DNA from: Lysinibacillus sp.
GTDB lineage: Bacteria > Bacillota > Bacilli > Bacillales_A > Planococcaceae
Reading direction: 5' to 3'
NCBI GenBank assembly: GCA_012735355.1
Contig: JAAYHP010000010.1
Coordinates: forward strand, 1 to 11,683
Length of the DNA: 11,683 bases
Of this stretch, positions 1-7,653 are shown one piece after another. Within the stretch, counting starts at the first letter, position 1. Each line of letters opens with the position of its first letter. The position numbers were made by a program, and so were the translations under genes. The notes below the pieces were generated by a model, which saw only the letters and a list, made by a program, of their open reading frames with translations, ran no database searches and was not told where the DNA came from.

Positions 1-1101
1 GTATTTTCCCTTTGTAAACAAAGTGGCATTTAAGTGAGCGTGTATAATTTCATCTTCAAGTAAATCGTAAACAGTGTTATGGAGCTCGCCTATTTTTTTC
101 TCGTAAAGTTGCAATGTTTCGTATTTTTCTCCTTTTGCATCGATCGTACATACGACACAAACGTTTTCCCGATCTTTTTGCAATCCATAATAGTTGGAAC
201 GATTGAAAATTTCTTCATCGGATTTAATTTTCATCTCAATTAAATCAGCAAAAAAGTTATTTTTTAATAATCTGGAATTTTCCTCAATTGCCTGCTCTTT
301 AACAATCGTAAAGGAAATGACATTACCTGCCTGTTCGATAGCCATTTGAGAAGATGGATAAGGCAATGTAAGGGAATCATATATAACGAGCATACTAGGA
401 TATTGCCGCTTCGTTTGAACAGGAAAAGTAGAAATTCGTTGTTGCTCACTAGAAGGAATAGAAAATGTAGTTCCTTCCCTGGAAACAATTAAATCTTTTT
501 TCACTTTTTGAATAATTTCTTGTTTAATTACCTTCATCGATTCCTTAGCAAAATGATGACTTTGAGCGATCTCTTCTCCTCGATGATTTAAGAGAAGTGT
601 AGGGCGAGCTAAAAGATGACCTAATTGTTCGATTAGGGCACTTAAACTATAGCCTTTAATAAGCATATTAGAGAACTCTTTTTGAATATGCAGTGCATAA
701 TATAACTGTTCTGCTTCGTGATCGTTTAAATAGTTTAAAATATGTCGTGAAACTTCCCCTAACGTATGACTTGTCGGTAAATCGATAATAGGAAATGCTA
801 AGTTATCGGCAAGCAATTTTACTTCGGGCGGCAATTCATGAAAGAAACGATTGATTTTTATAACAAGTCCTGAACAATTTAAATCGTGCATTTGTTGAAT
901 GAGTTCACAAAACTTTTCAGGATCATCTTTAAAAGCATAGCCCGTCGTTAAGAGCAGATGGTTTTCTTTTAAAAATTTTATAACGTCTGGTGTATCAGAT
1001 ATATTTACGAATTGTACATTTCTAGTTAATCCACGATGTCCTGCGAGTACAACGCTTTCCTTCATACCTTCCAATATAAATAAATCGTAGATAGTTTTCA
1101 T
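1..1101 (-). CDS. PucR-family transcriptional regulator, partial (C-terminus off the window)
   Basis: Reading the minus strand from the ATG at 1101-1099 gives 367 uninterrupted codons to the window edge. Residues 1-123 look like a PucR-type N-terminal sensory domain: an LTTGYAF-like segment near 51-57, a GLVIKINRF segment near 78-86, and FPIIDLP near 103-109. Residues about 130-270 resemble the GAF/linker region of these proteins. The following part should be the GGDEF-like domain, and the C-terminal helix-turn-helix that binds DNA lies outside the window. A GTGAGGT ribosome binding site at 1108-1114 fixes the start. It is divergent from the ureide operon, as expected for its local regulator. 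In Bacillus subtilis PucR activates purine and ureide genes in response to allantoin-type effectors, so the same role is inferred here. The family call is confident; effector and targets are inferred. Confidence 0.88.
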   Translation of the reverse strand, partial: MKTIYDLFILEGMKESVVLAGHRGLTRNVQFVNISDTPDVIKFLKENHLLLTTGYAFKDDPEKFCELIQQMHDLNCSGLVIKINRFFHELPPEVKLLADNLAFPIIDLPTSHTLGEVSRHILNYLNDHEAEQLYYALHIQKEFSNMLIKGYSLSALIEQLGHLLARPTLLLNHRGEEIAQSHHFAKESMKVIKQEIIQKVKKDLIVSREGTTFSIPSSEQQRISTFPVQTKRQYPSMLVIYDSLTLPYPSSQMAIEQAGNVISFTIVKEQAIEENSRLLKNNFFADLIEMKIKSDEEIFNRSNYYGLQKDRENVCVVCTIDAKGEKYETLQLYEKKIGELHNTVYDLLEDEIIHAHLNATLFTKGKY

Positions 1102-1177
1102 AGATGTACCTCACATATTTAGATTTCCCACATGGTAAAAGTAAATTTCTTTTTGTTTATATCATTAATGTTTGATT

Positions 1178-1206
1178 ATTGTACGCAAAAAATTATAAGA
1201 AATCAA
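1178..1206 (-). promoter_or_regulatory. Candidate sigma-A promoter of the pucR-like gene
   Basis: On the minus strand TTGATT (1206-1201) is followed after exactly 17 bases by TACAAT (1183-1178), giving a good sigma-A match. The implied transcription start near 1171 leaves a leader of about 70 bases before the ATG at 1101. A second minus-strand TATAAT further upstream (about 1220-1225) lacks a convincing -35 element. Confidence 0.5.
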
Positions 1207-1306
1207 AAGGAATTTGTTCATTATAAACAAAATCGAAGACGAATGTGACAGTTTTTTATCAAATTAGGGATGATAAATGGTTTGTAAGCAAAAGGTTGCC
1301 GAAGTT

Positions 1307-1333
1307 GGATAAATATAATAAATACATTTATCC
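1307..1333. promoter_or_regulatory. Dyad overlapping a perfect TATAAT: candidate operon promoter and PucR-type operator
   Basis: GGATAAAT (1307-1314) and ATTTATCC (1326-1333) form a perfect 8-bp inverted repeat with an 11-base spacer. A perfect plus-strand -10 hexamer TATAAT lies at 1314-1319, but no good -35 hexamer sits 16-18 bases upstream, a pattern common in activator-dependent promoters. The left arm reads TTGGATAA from 1305, one base away from the TTGGTTAA core of the box reported for B. subtilis PucR; the right arm reads TCGGATAA on the other strand. If the promoter is real, transcription would begin near 1326, leaving a leader of about 180 bases before allC. Confidence 0.35.
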
Positions 1334-1356
1334 GATTGTGCCAAAGACGATTCTAT

Positions 1357-1370
1357 TGACAACGTTTACA
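1357..1370 (+). promoter_or_regulatory. cre-like site (CcpA carbon catabolite control)
   Basis: TGACAACGTTTACA matches the catabolite-responsive element consensus TGWAANCGNTNWCA at every defined position except the fourth (C for A). It is nearly palindromic around ACGT. It lies in the leader between the candidate -10 hexamer and allC, so bound CcpA would act as a roadblock repressor if the upstream promoter is used. A TTGACA hexamer overlaps it at 1356-1361, but no -10 hexamer lies at the right distance. Confidence 0.45.
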
Positions 1371-1453
1371 ATTAAGATGAAGTCAAAGTAAATCCAAAAG
1401 CTTAACAAACACATTAGTGCATAATCTCCATAATCACTACAAACAATAAGATG

Positions 1454-1470
1454 GGTTATAAAATCTGACA
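1454..1470. promoter_or_regulatory. TnrA/GlnR-box-like site upstream of allC
   Basis: The 17 bases GGTTATAAAATCTGACA match the TnrA/GlnR box TGTNANAWWWTMTNACA at all defined positions except the first (G for T), and match equally well on the other strand. The site lies 38-54 bases before the allC start codon. This favours repression (GlnR-like, under nitrogen excess) over TnrA-type activation, which needs the box about 50 bases upstream of the transcription start. A TATAAA at 1457-1462 inside the box could be a second -10 element, but its -35 is poor. Confidence 0.45.
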
Positions 1471-1507
1471 GATATTGCACACAGCTCGAAAAAGGAAGGT
1501 GAGATTG

Positions 1508-2764
1508 TTGAGCGAAATGAAAGACATTGTACAAAAGCTTGAACATCTTGGAGAAGAAGTAGCCGGGAAACTTGAATGGTTAGGCGAATTCGGAAAAGAT
1601 TCTGCTGGCGGTGTTTCTCGCTTACTATACACAAAAGAATGGGTGGAAGGTCAACATGCACTAAAAGAGTGGATGGAGAGTGAAGGACTGGAAGCTCGAT
1701 TTGATGAAATCGGAAATTTATACGGAACTTTAAAAGGTGAGAATACAGAAGAAACAGTTTTAACTGGTTCCCATGTTGATACTGTGAAAAATGGTGGCCG
1801 TTATGACGGTGCTTACGGTATTGTCGCTGGCATTATTGCATTGAAATATTTGAAAAAACATTTCGGAGAGCCTAAGAGAAACATTGAAGTTGTATCAATG
1901 GCTGAAGAAGAAGGAAGCCGTTTCCCTTATTCATTCTGGGGTTCTAAAAATATCGTCGGACTAGCGAAACGTAAAGAAGTGGAAGATATTAAAGATTTTG
2001 ATGGCATTCCATTTGTAGAAGCAATGAAAAATGCTGGATTCGGCTTTAGAGACGAATCTAAAGGACCACGTAAAGACCTAAAAGCATTCGTTGAAGTCCA
2101 TGTAGAGCAAGGAAATGTTTTAGAAAATGAAAAAATTGATATCGGAGTAGTGAACAACATTGTCGGTCAAAGACGATACACTATCGAAATTATTGGTGAA
2201 GCAAACCATGCTGGTACTACACCAATGGGATATCGTAAAGATGCTCTATTTGCAGCTAGCCACATGATTCATGAGATTATTTCAATGGCAAAAGTTGTTG
2301 GCGATCCACTTGTTACAACTGTAGGGAAATTAGAACCTGTTCCGAACATTGTAAACGTAGTACCAGGTAAAGTTTTTTTTACGATTGATGTTCGTCACAC
2401 AAATAAAGAAGCGATTGTTTCCTTTACAGAACAAATGGAAACAAAAATGAAAGACATTTCTAAAGAACATGGTGTTGATATCAACATCGATCTTTGGATG
2501 GATGAAGATCCAGTGCCAATGGATGAAAAAGTAGTTGAAATTATTGAGAAGCAATGTAAAGAAAGCGGATTGAATTATAAAGTAATGCACAGTGGTGCAG
2601 GACATGATTCACAAATCTTTGCAGCATTCGTTCCAACAGCAATGATTTTCGTTCCAAGTAGAAACGGAATTAGTCATAATCCATTGGAATTTACTGAGCC
2701 AAGAGATTTAGCAGAAGGTGTTAAAGCATTAATCGGAGCTCTATATGAGTTAGGTTATAAATAA
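1508..2764 (+). CDS. allC: Allantoate amidohydrolase (allantoate deiminase), AllC
   Basis: An M20-family, metal-dependent cytosolic hydrolase converting allantoate to (S)-ureidoglycine, NH3 and CO2. The 418 residues fit the family length. Metal-binding motifs are intact: H89 in GSHVDTV, D100 in GGRYDGAYG, E134/E135 in MAEEEGSRF, H198 in EVHVEQG and H390 in GISHNP. The VGQRRY, NHAGTTPMGYR (dimerisation/substrate part), WMDEDPVPM and MHSGAGHDSQ segments are characteristic of true allantoate amidohydrolases rather than generic N-carbamoyl amino acid hydrolases. I chose the TTG at 1508 because AGGAAGG (1493-1499) and AGGTGA precede it at proper spacing and MSEMKDIV is a plausible N-terminus. TTG at 1475 or 1505 and ATG at 1517 are less well placed. 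It is first in the operon, 31 bases before allE. Confidence 0.95.
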   Translation: MSEMKDIVQKLEHLGEEVAGKLEWLGEFGKDSAGGVSRLLYTKEWVEGQHALKEWMESEGLEARFDEIGNLYGTLKGENTEETVLTGSHVDTVKNGGRYDGAYGIVAGIIALKYLKKHFGEPKRNIEVVSMAEEEGSRFPYSFWGSKNIVGLAKRKEVEDIKDFDGIPFVEAMKNAGFGFRDESKGPRKDLKAFVEVHVEQGNVLENEKIDIGVVNNIVGQRRYTIEIIGEANHAGTTPMGYRKDALFAASHMIHEIISMAKVVGDPLVTTVGKLEPVPNIVNVVPGKVFFTIDVRHTNKEAIVSFTEQMETKMKDISKEHGVDINIDLWMDEDPVPMDEKVVEIIEKQCKESGLNYKVMHSGAGHDSQIFAAFVPTAMIFVPSRNGISHNPLEFTEPRDLAEGVKALIGALYELGYK

Positions 2765-2795
2765 TTTAAATAATTGTATAAGGAGATAGATAGTT

Positions 2796-3560
2796 ATGGG
2801 ATTCCCAAAAGATATTCTTACATCAAGATCAATTATTAAACACGGATTATATGCATTTATCGCTCCAGAAGGACTAGTAAACAACGTAATTCCTGGATTT
2901 GAAAATTGTACAATTTCTATTCTAGGTTCACCTAAATTAGGTGCAAGCTTCGTGGATTATATTGTAACAATGCACGAAGGTGGTAAAAACAGCGAAGGTT
3001 ACTGTGGTCAAGAAGATACACAATGCTTCGTATATGTTTTAGAAGGTAAAGTGAAAGCAAAAGCAGGCGATGAAGAATTCACTTTAGAAGAGAGCGGATA
3101 TTTATACTGCCCACCTGGCGTAAAAATGTACTTAGAAAATGTGAATAGTGGAGATTCTCGTCTATTCCTTTACAAAGCAAAATATCGTCCGCTTGAAGGG
3201 AAAAAACCTTGGGTAGTTTCTGGACATGCAAACCAAATCGAATTCAGAGATTACGACGATATGTACAACGTTCACATTAAAGACTTATTACCAACTGATC
3301 TTGATTTCGATATGAACTTCCATATCTTATCTTTCGATCCAGCTGCAAGCCACCCATTCATCGAAACACATGTTCAAGAACACGGTGCATACTTACTTTC
3401 AGGTGAAGGTATGTACAACTTAGATAATGAATGGATTCCAGTGAAAAAAGGCGATTACATTTTCATGGGACCATACGTACATCAAGCAGCTTATGCAGTT
3501 GGTCGCGAACCACTTGCTTATGTTTACTCAAAAGACTGTAACCGTGATGCAGATCTTTAA
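2796..3560 (+). CDS. allE: (S)-ureidoglycine aminohydrolase, AllE (bicupin)
   Basis: Hydrolyses (S)-ureidoglycine to (S)-ureidoglycolate and NH3, keeping the pathway stereospecific. The 254-residue protein is a tandem cupin, with the N-terminal cupin at roughly 50-130 and the C-terminal catalytic cupin at roughly 170-245. The manganese ligands are visible as E190, H192, H196 and Q230. Their spacing (+2, +6, +40) is identical to that of the ligands described for the Arabidopsis enzyme (E235, H237, H241, Q275). The ATG at 2796 follows AAGGAGAT at 2780-2787. It directly consumes the unstable product of AllC, which fits its place 31 bases after allC. A 78-base gap to allD has no clear promoter or terminator. 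Confidence 0.95.
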   Translation: MGFPKDILTSRSIIKHGLYAFIAPEGLVNNVIPGFENCTISILGSPKLGASFVDYIVTMHEGGKNSEGYCGQEDTQCFVYVLEGKVKAKAGDEEFTLEESGYLYCPPGVKMYLENVNSGDSRLFLYKAKYRPLEGKKPWVVSGHANQIEFRDYDDMYNVHIKDLLPTDLDFDMNFHILSFDPAASHPFIETHVQEHGAYLLSGEGMYNLDNEWIPVKKGDYIFMGPYVHQAAYAVGREPLAYVYSKDCNRDADL

Positions 3561-3638
3561 TATAAAAAATTAATTTATCGTGTAGCACCGAAATCTTACG
3601 TTTATTCCTTGTCAAAATTTCAGAAGTAGGTGTCTAAA

Positions 3639-4688
3639 ATGAGAGTTACGAAAGAAAAATTAAAAGAATTATTCAAAACAAAATTTATTAAAGCTGGACT
3701 TTCTGAAGAACATGCTGAAATAACAGCAGACGTACTTGTTTTTGCTGACGAACGCGGTATCCACTCTCACGGCGCAATGCGTGTAGAGTATTACTGCGAA
3801 CGTATTGCAAAAGGCGGAATTAATACAAAACCTAACTTCCAATTCGAAAAAACTGGACCTTCTACAGGAGTATTCCATGCGGATGGTGGTTCTGGTTTTG
3901 CAGCTGCAAAAGCTGCTATGGATGAAGCCATTAAAATGGCAAAAGAAAATGGGGTTGCAGTTGTTGGTGTAGAAAACATGTCTCACAGCGGTGCAATCGC
4001 CTACTATACACATCAAGCAGTTAAAGAAGATTTAGTTGCATTAACATTATGTCAATCGGATCCAATGGTTGTTCCTTTTGGTGGGGCAGATCCTTACTAT
4101 GGTACAAACCCAATTGCCTTTGCAGCACCAAGTAGCGATGGAAGAGTTATTTCGTTAGATATGGCAACAACAGTACAAGCATGGGGGAAAATTCTCTATG
4201 CTCGCTCGAAAAATGAATCTATCCCTGATACATGGGCAGTAGATGCAGAAGGAAATCCAACGACAGATCCTCATAAAGTAAATGCCCTTTTACCAATCGC
4301 TGGACCAAAAGGATATGGACTAATGATGATGGTTGACGTATTATCCGGTATTTTACTAGGACTTCCATTCGGAAACAAAGTGTCTTCAATGTATAGTGAT
4401 TTAACGGAATATCGTCGTTTAGGTCAACTTCATGTTGTGATTAACCCAGCGTTCTTTACTGATTTAGAACAATTTAAACAAAACATTACAAATACAATGA
4501 ATGATTTAAATAATATAAAACCTGCGCCAGGATTCTCACAAGTTTACTTCCCTGGTCAAAACCTTGATGCAGTGATCGAGGAATACAATAAAAACGGAAT
4601 CGAAATTGTAGATGATATCTATGAATATTTAGTATCGGATGTTGTCCATAACAATAAATACGATAACAAGAGCCCGTTTGCCGAATAA
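3639..4688 (+). CDS. allD: Ureidoglycolate dehydrogenase AllD, copy 1 (divergent paralogue)
   Basis: A member of the malate/L-lactate (Ldh2-type) dehydrogenase family that oxidises (S)-ureidoglycolate to oxalurate with a nicotinamide cofactor. Its 349 residues equal the length of E. coli AllD and it aligns with that enzyme without gaps as I recall it. Expected active-site residues are present: H44 (in IHSHGA), R48, Y52, H116, D141 (CQSDPMVVPFGGA) and R259. The start is ATG 3639, six bases after AGGTG; the upstream GTG at 3630 lies inside the ribosome binding site. Compared with copy 2 the residues around H116 differ (VENMSHSGAIAYYTHQ), including E112 where copy 2 and E. coli have R, and S115 where they have G. 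It may prefer another cofactor or 2-hydroxy acid, but this is inference. Confidence 0.9.
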   Translation: MRVTKEKLKELFKTKFIKAGLSEEHAEITADVLVFADERGIHSHGAMRVEYYCERIAKGGINTKPNFQFEKTGPSTGVFHADGGSGFAAAKAAMDEAIKMAKENGVAVVGVENMSHSGAIAYYTHQAVKEDLVALTLCQSDPMVVPFGGADPYYGTNPIAFAAPSSDGRVISLDMATTVQAWGKILYARSKNESIPDTWAVDAEGNPTTDPHKVNALLPIAGPKGYGLMMMVDVLSGILLGLPFGNKVSSMYSDLTEYRRLGQLHVVINPAFFTDLEQFKQNITNTMNDLNNIKPAPGFSQVYFPGQNLDAVIEEYNKNGIEIVDDIYEYLVSDVVHNNKYDNKSPFAE

Positions 4689-4717
4689 CAGGTTTTATAA
4701 ATGAAAGGGTGGATGGG

Positions 4718-5767
4718 ATGCGAGTAACTAAGGAACAGTTACATGAGTTAATTAAAAATAAACTGCATAGAGCAGGCTTAACAGAAGATCACGCTGCAGG
4801 TGTGGCTGATGTTCTTGTTCATGCCGATGCAAGAGGGGTTCATTCCCACGGTGCGATGCGTGTAGAATACTACGCTGAACGAATTGCTAAAGGCGGAATT
4901 AATAACAATCCAGAATTTACATTCGAAAAAACTGGCCCATGTACAGCAGTTTTTGATGGCGATAACGGTGCTGGGCATGTTGCAGCGAAATTAGCGATGG
5001 ATGAAGCCATTAAAATGGCCAAGGAAAATGGAGTGGCTGTAGTAGGTGTCCGAAGAATTGGTCATAGTGGTGCTCTTTCTTACTTTGTTCAACAAGCATC
5101 AGAAGCGGATCTAATTGGTATTTCCTTATGTCAATCTGACCCAATGGTAGTACCTTTTGGTGGAGCTGAACCTTACTATGGTACAAACCCAATTGCTTTC
5201 TCTGCACCAGGGAAAAACGGAGAACATATCACTTTTGATATGGCAACGACGGTACAAGCTTGGGGTAAAATTTTACACGCTAGATCTAAAAATGAACCGA
5301 TTCCAGATACGTGGGCAGTAGATGCAAATGGTGAACCAACGACAGATCCATTCAAAGTAAATGCTTTACTACCGATTGCCGGCCCTAAAGGTTACGGTTT
5401 AATGATGATGGTCGATGTCCTTTCTGGTATTTTGTTAGGTCTTCCATTCGGTAATAAAGTTTCTTCCATGTATCATGATTTAACGGAATATAGAAATTTA
5501 GGTCAGCTTCATATTGTTATTAATCCAGCATATTTCACAAATTTAGATTCATTTAAAGATTCAATTGCTCAAACAATGGAAGACTTAAATAACATTAAAC
5601 CTGCACCTGGTTACAATAAAGTTTATTATCCAGGTCAAAGAAGTGCTGAACGAGAAAAAGCGTATGAAAAAGATGGCATTGAAATTGTTGATCATATTTA
5701 TGAATACTTAATTTCTGATGTTGTTCATAATAACGCATATGATCATAAAAGCCCTTTTGCAAAATAA
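4718..5767 (+). CDS. allD: Ureidoglycolate dehydrogenase AllD, copy 2 (canonical-like)
   Basis: The second tandem allD copy, again 349 residues, 29 bases after copy 1. By hand alignment without gaps it is about 74% identical to copy 1, and residues 221-250 are the same in both. H44, R48, Y52, H116, D141 and R259 are all present. Around H116 it reads VRRIGHSGALSYFVQQA, closer to E. coli AllD (SRMGHSGAISYFVQQA as I recall it) than copy 1 is, so this is the likelier true ureidoglycolate dehydrogenase. The start is ATG 4718, five bases after AAAGGGTGG; the GTG at 4709 lies within that site. Synonymous positions have diverged widely between the copies, so the duplication is not recent. A hairpin follows immediately (5785-5812). 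Confidence 0.93.
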   Translation: MRVTKEQLHELIKNKLHRAGLTEDHAAGVADVLVHADARGVHSHGAMRVEYYAERIAKGGINNNPEFTFEKTGPCTAVFDGDNGAGHVAAKLAMDEAIKMAKENGVAVVGVRRIGHSGALSYFVQQASEADLIGISLCQSDPMVVPFGGAEPYYGTNPIAFSAPGKNGEHITFDMATTVQAWGKILHARSKNEPIPDTWAVDANGEPTTDPFKVNALLPIAGPKGYGLMMMVDVLSGILLGLPFGNKVSSMYHDLTEYRNLGQLHIVINPAYFTNLDSFKDSIAQTMEDLNNIKPAPGYNKVYYPGQRSAEREKAYEKDGIEIVDHIYEYLISDVVHNNAYDHKSPFAK

Positions 5768-5784
5768 TATGAATGTGGCTAAAT

Positions 5785-5812
5785 AAAAGGGCTGCTTTAT
5801 GCAAGCCCTTTT
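5785..5812 (+). terminator. Hairpin between allD copy 2 and fdrA (weak terminator, attenuator or processing site)
   Basis: AAAAGGGCT (5785-5793) and AGCCCTTTT (5804-5812) form a perfect 9-bp stem with a 10-base loop. The 3' arm ends in TTTT followed by CATT, so the U-tract is short and termination is probably partial. It sits 18 bases after the allD stop, in the 102-base gap before fdrA. It may set a lower level for the downstream genes or protect the 3' end of the upstream half. I see no convincing promoter between it and fdrA. Confidence 0.5.
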
Positions 5813-5840
5813 CATTGGGATATTAAAGTTTTATGCAAGC
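5796..5840. repeat. 11-bp direct repeat TTTATGCAAGC, two copies
   Basis: TTTATGCAAGC occurs at 5796-5806 and 5830-5840. The first copy spans the loop and 3' arm of the preceding hairpin; the second is free in the fdrA leader. It could be a paired protein-binding site, or the second copy could affect RNA folding. Function unknown. Confidence 0.4.
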
Positions 5841-5869
5841 ACAAAAACGAAAAAGAGGTGCATTAATAC

Positions 5870-7612
5870 ATGCTTTACACAATCATTAAACAAAACTCTT
5901 ATCAAGACTCAGTAAACTTAATGCTTTTAACAAACAAAATTTCTACGATGGAAGGTATCAACAAAGTTCAAGTAATGATGGGAACTCCTGCGAACAAAGA
6001 TATCTTCAAAAACTCTGGTCTATATACAGAAGAGCTTGAAGGAGCAGCATCAAACGATATGTGTATCGTTGTAGACACTGATGACGAATCAAAAGTTCAA
6101 GCTGTTCTTGAAGAAGTAGATAACTACTTAAATAACCAAACAATTGAAAGCGGTAAAGAAGGCTTTGAAACTGTTCGTACTTGGGATAAAGCATTAAAAT
6201 CAATCCCTGCCAATTTAGCAATAATTTCAACTCCTGGACTATATGCTGCTGAAGAAGCAGAATGAGCGTTAGATAATGATTTAAACGTATTAATTTTCAG
6301 TGACAACGTAACTGTTGAAGATGAAAGACGTTTAAAAGAAAAAGCTCACGAAAAAGGTCTTTTAGTAATGGGACCAGACTGGGGTACAGCGATTATTTCA
6401 GGAGTGCCTCTTGCATTTGCTAACGTTGTAAAACCAGGAAAAATTGGTATCGTAGGTGCTTCTGGTACAGGTATCCAAGAAGTAACAGTTCAAATTGACC
6501 GTTTCGGTGGAGGTATTACTCACGCTCTTGGAACTGGTGGACGCGACTTATCCGATAAAATTGGTGCGATTACTATGCTAGATGCAATTAAAGCATTAGC
6601 AAACCACGATCAAACTGAAGTGATTGTTATTGTTTCTAAGCCACCAGCTAAAGAAGTGCGCGATGAAGTTGTTACATTATTACAAAGCCTTTCAAAACCA
6701 GTAGTGGCAATTTTCCTTGGTGAAGATCCACACAACCATGAAGGTAATATTTACTACGCAAATACTCTTGAAGAAACAGCTGCTATTGCGGTTGATTTAG
6801 CTAAAGGTAACCCAGTAAAAGCTAACTACAACGAGCTTCAAGGTGAAGTACCTGCAGTAGAATTAAAACAAGAACAAAAAACAATTAAAGGTTTATACTC
6901 TGGCGGTACTTTAGGTTATGAAGCTGCTACATTAATGAAACGTGGTTTAGGTCTTGCTGATAGCGGATCTCATGAAGAAGGCTATTTATTTAAAGCTAAC
7001 GGATTTGAAGTTGCTGACCTTGGTGATGACATTTATACACAAGGTAAACCACACCCAATGATCGACCCTGAAACAAGAATCGAATTCTTCAAAAAAGCAG
7101 CTCAAGATGAATCAACAGCAATCATCCTATTCGACGTTGTTCTTGGATATGGTTCTCACGATGATATGGCTGGTGCTTTACTTCCAGGAATTCAAAAAAT
7201 TCAAGAAGAAGCAAAAGCTCAAGGAAAAACAATCTATTTCGTAGCAACAGTTTGTGGTACACCACAAGATCCACAAGGTCTTGCAGAACAAAAAGCAAAA
7301 CTTGAAAGTGCTGGCGTAATTATTAGAGACAGTAATAACCAAGCGGTTCGTACGGCTCTTGCTATGCTTGGCATTCAAATTGAGGAACAAGATAAAGAAG
7401 TAGTTCCAGCAAGTCAAGAATCGAAAGTAGAAATTACAACTTCATCTGAATTAGAAAAATTATTAAATGAAAAGCCAAGCGTAATTAACGTTGGTCTGAA
7501 GAAGTTCACAAACGCTATTGTAGAAAATGGCGGTAGAGTTGTTCAATTTGATTGGCGTCCAGTTGCTGGCGGAAACCCAAGAATGCGTAAAATTTTAAGT
7601 CTTTTACGTTAA
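5870..7612 (+). pseudogene. fdrA: FdrA/AllF, oxamate carbamoyltransferase component, interrupted by an in-frame TGA
   Basis: Homologue of E. coli FdrA (AllF), related to the succinyl-CoA synthetase alpha subunit. With AllG and AllH it is implicated in splitting oxalurate into carbamoyl phosphate and oxamate. One reading frame of 581 codons spans the gene, but codon 132 (6263-6265) is TGA. The pieces are 131 residues (5870-6265) and, from the next in-frame start at ATG 6368, 414 residues (6368-7612). Codons between them still encode family sequence (ALDNDLNVLIFSDNV...EKGLLV), so no frameshift is involved. Recognisable segments are QDSVNLM (12-18), MMGTPANK (36-43), GASGTG (196-201), GGRDLS and the C-terminal WRPVAGGN. 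The GPDCGT motif has Trp171 for Cys. The 5' start has GAGGTG at 5855-5860. A recent nonsense mutation, a sequencing error or readthrough are all possible. The start at 6368 has only a weak AAAGG ahead of it. Confidence 0.85.
6263..6265 (+). other. In-frame TGA splitting fdrA
   Basis: The codon order is GCA GAA TGA GCG TTA GAT. Against E. coli FdrA (AELANQALD as I recall it) the TGA falls at a variable polar position, usually Gln, Lys or Arg. A CGA-to-TGA transition would explain it in one step. The next four codons of the overlapping ATG (6262) hit a stop at once, so it cannot restart translation there. Confidence 0.85.
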
Positions 7613-7653
7613 TTGTGCAAAACTCAATTCACATGAAATTAGGAGGAAGTTAC

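Noticed and set aside
1462..1470. AATCTGACA shared with 10889-10897 upstream of the second M20 gene
   Set aside because: A 9-base match between two AT-rich intergenic regions is plausible by chance, and the surrounding bases differ.
3610..3626. TnrA/GlnR-like sequence in the allE-allD gap
   Set aside because: Only one half-site is good; three defined positions fail to match, and no promoter is evident there.
6262..6276. Overlapping ATGA as a restart site for the downstream part of fdrA
   Set aside because: The ATG at 6262 is in another frame and reaches a stop after four codons.
6263..6310. TGA in fdrA as a selenocysteine codon
   Set aside because: The downstream bases offer only a 4-bp CGTT/AACG stem with an AT-rich loop, not a convincing bacterial SECIS. 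The aligned position is not a Cys in the E. coli homologue as I recall it.
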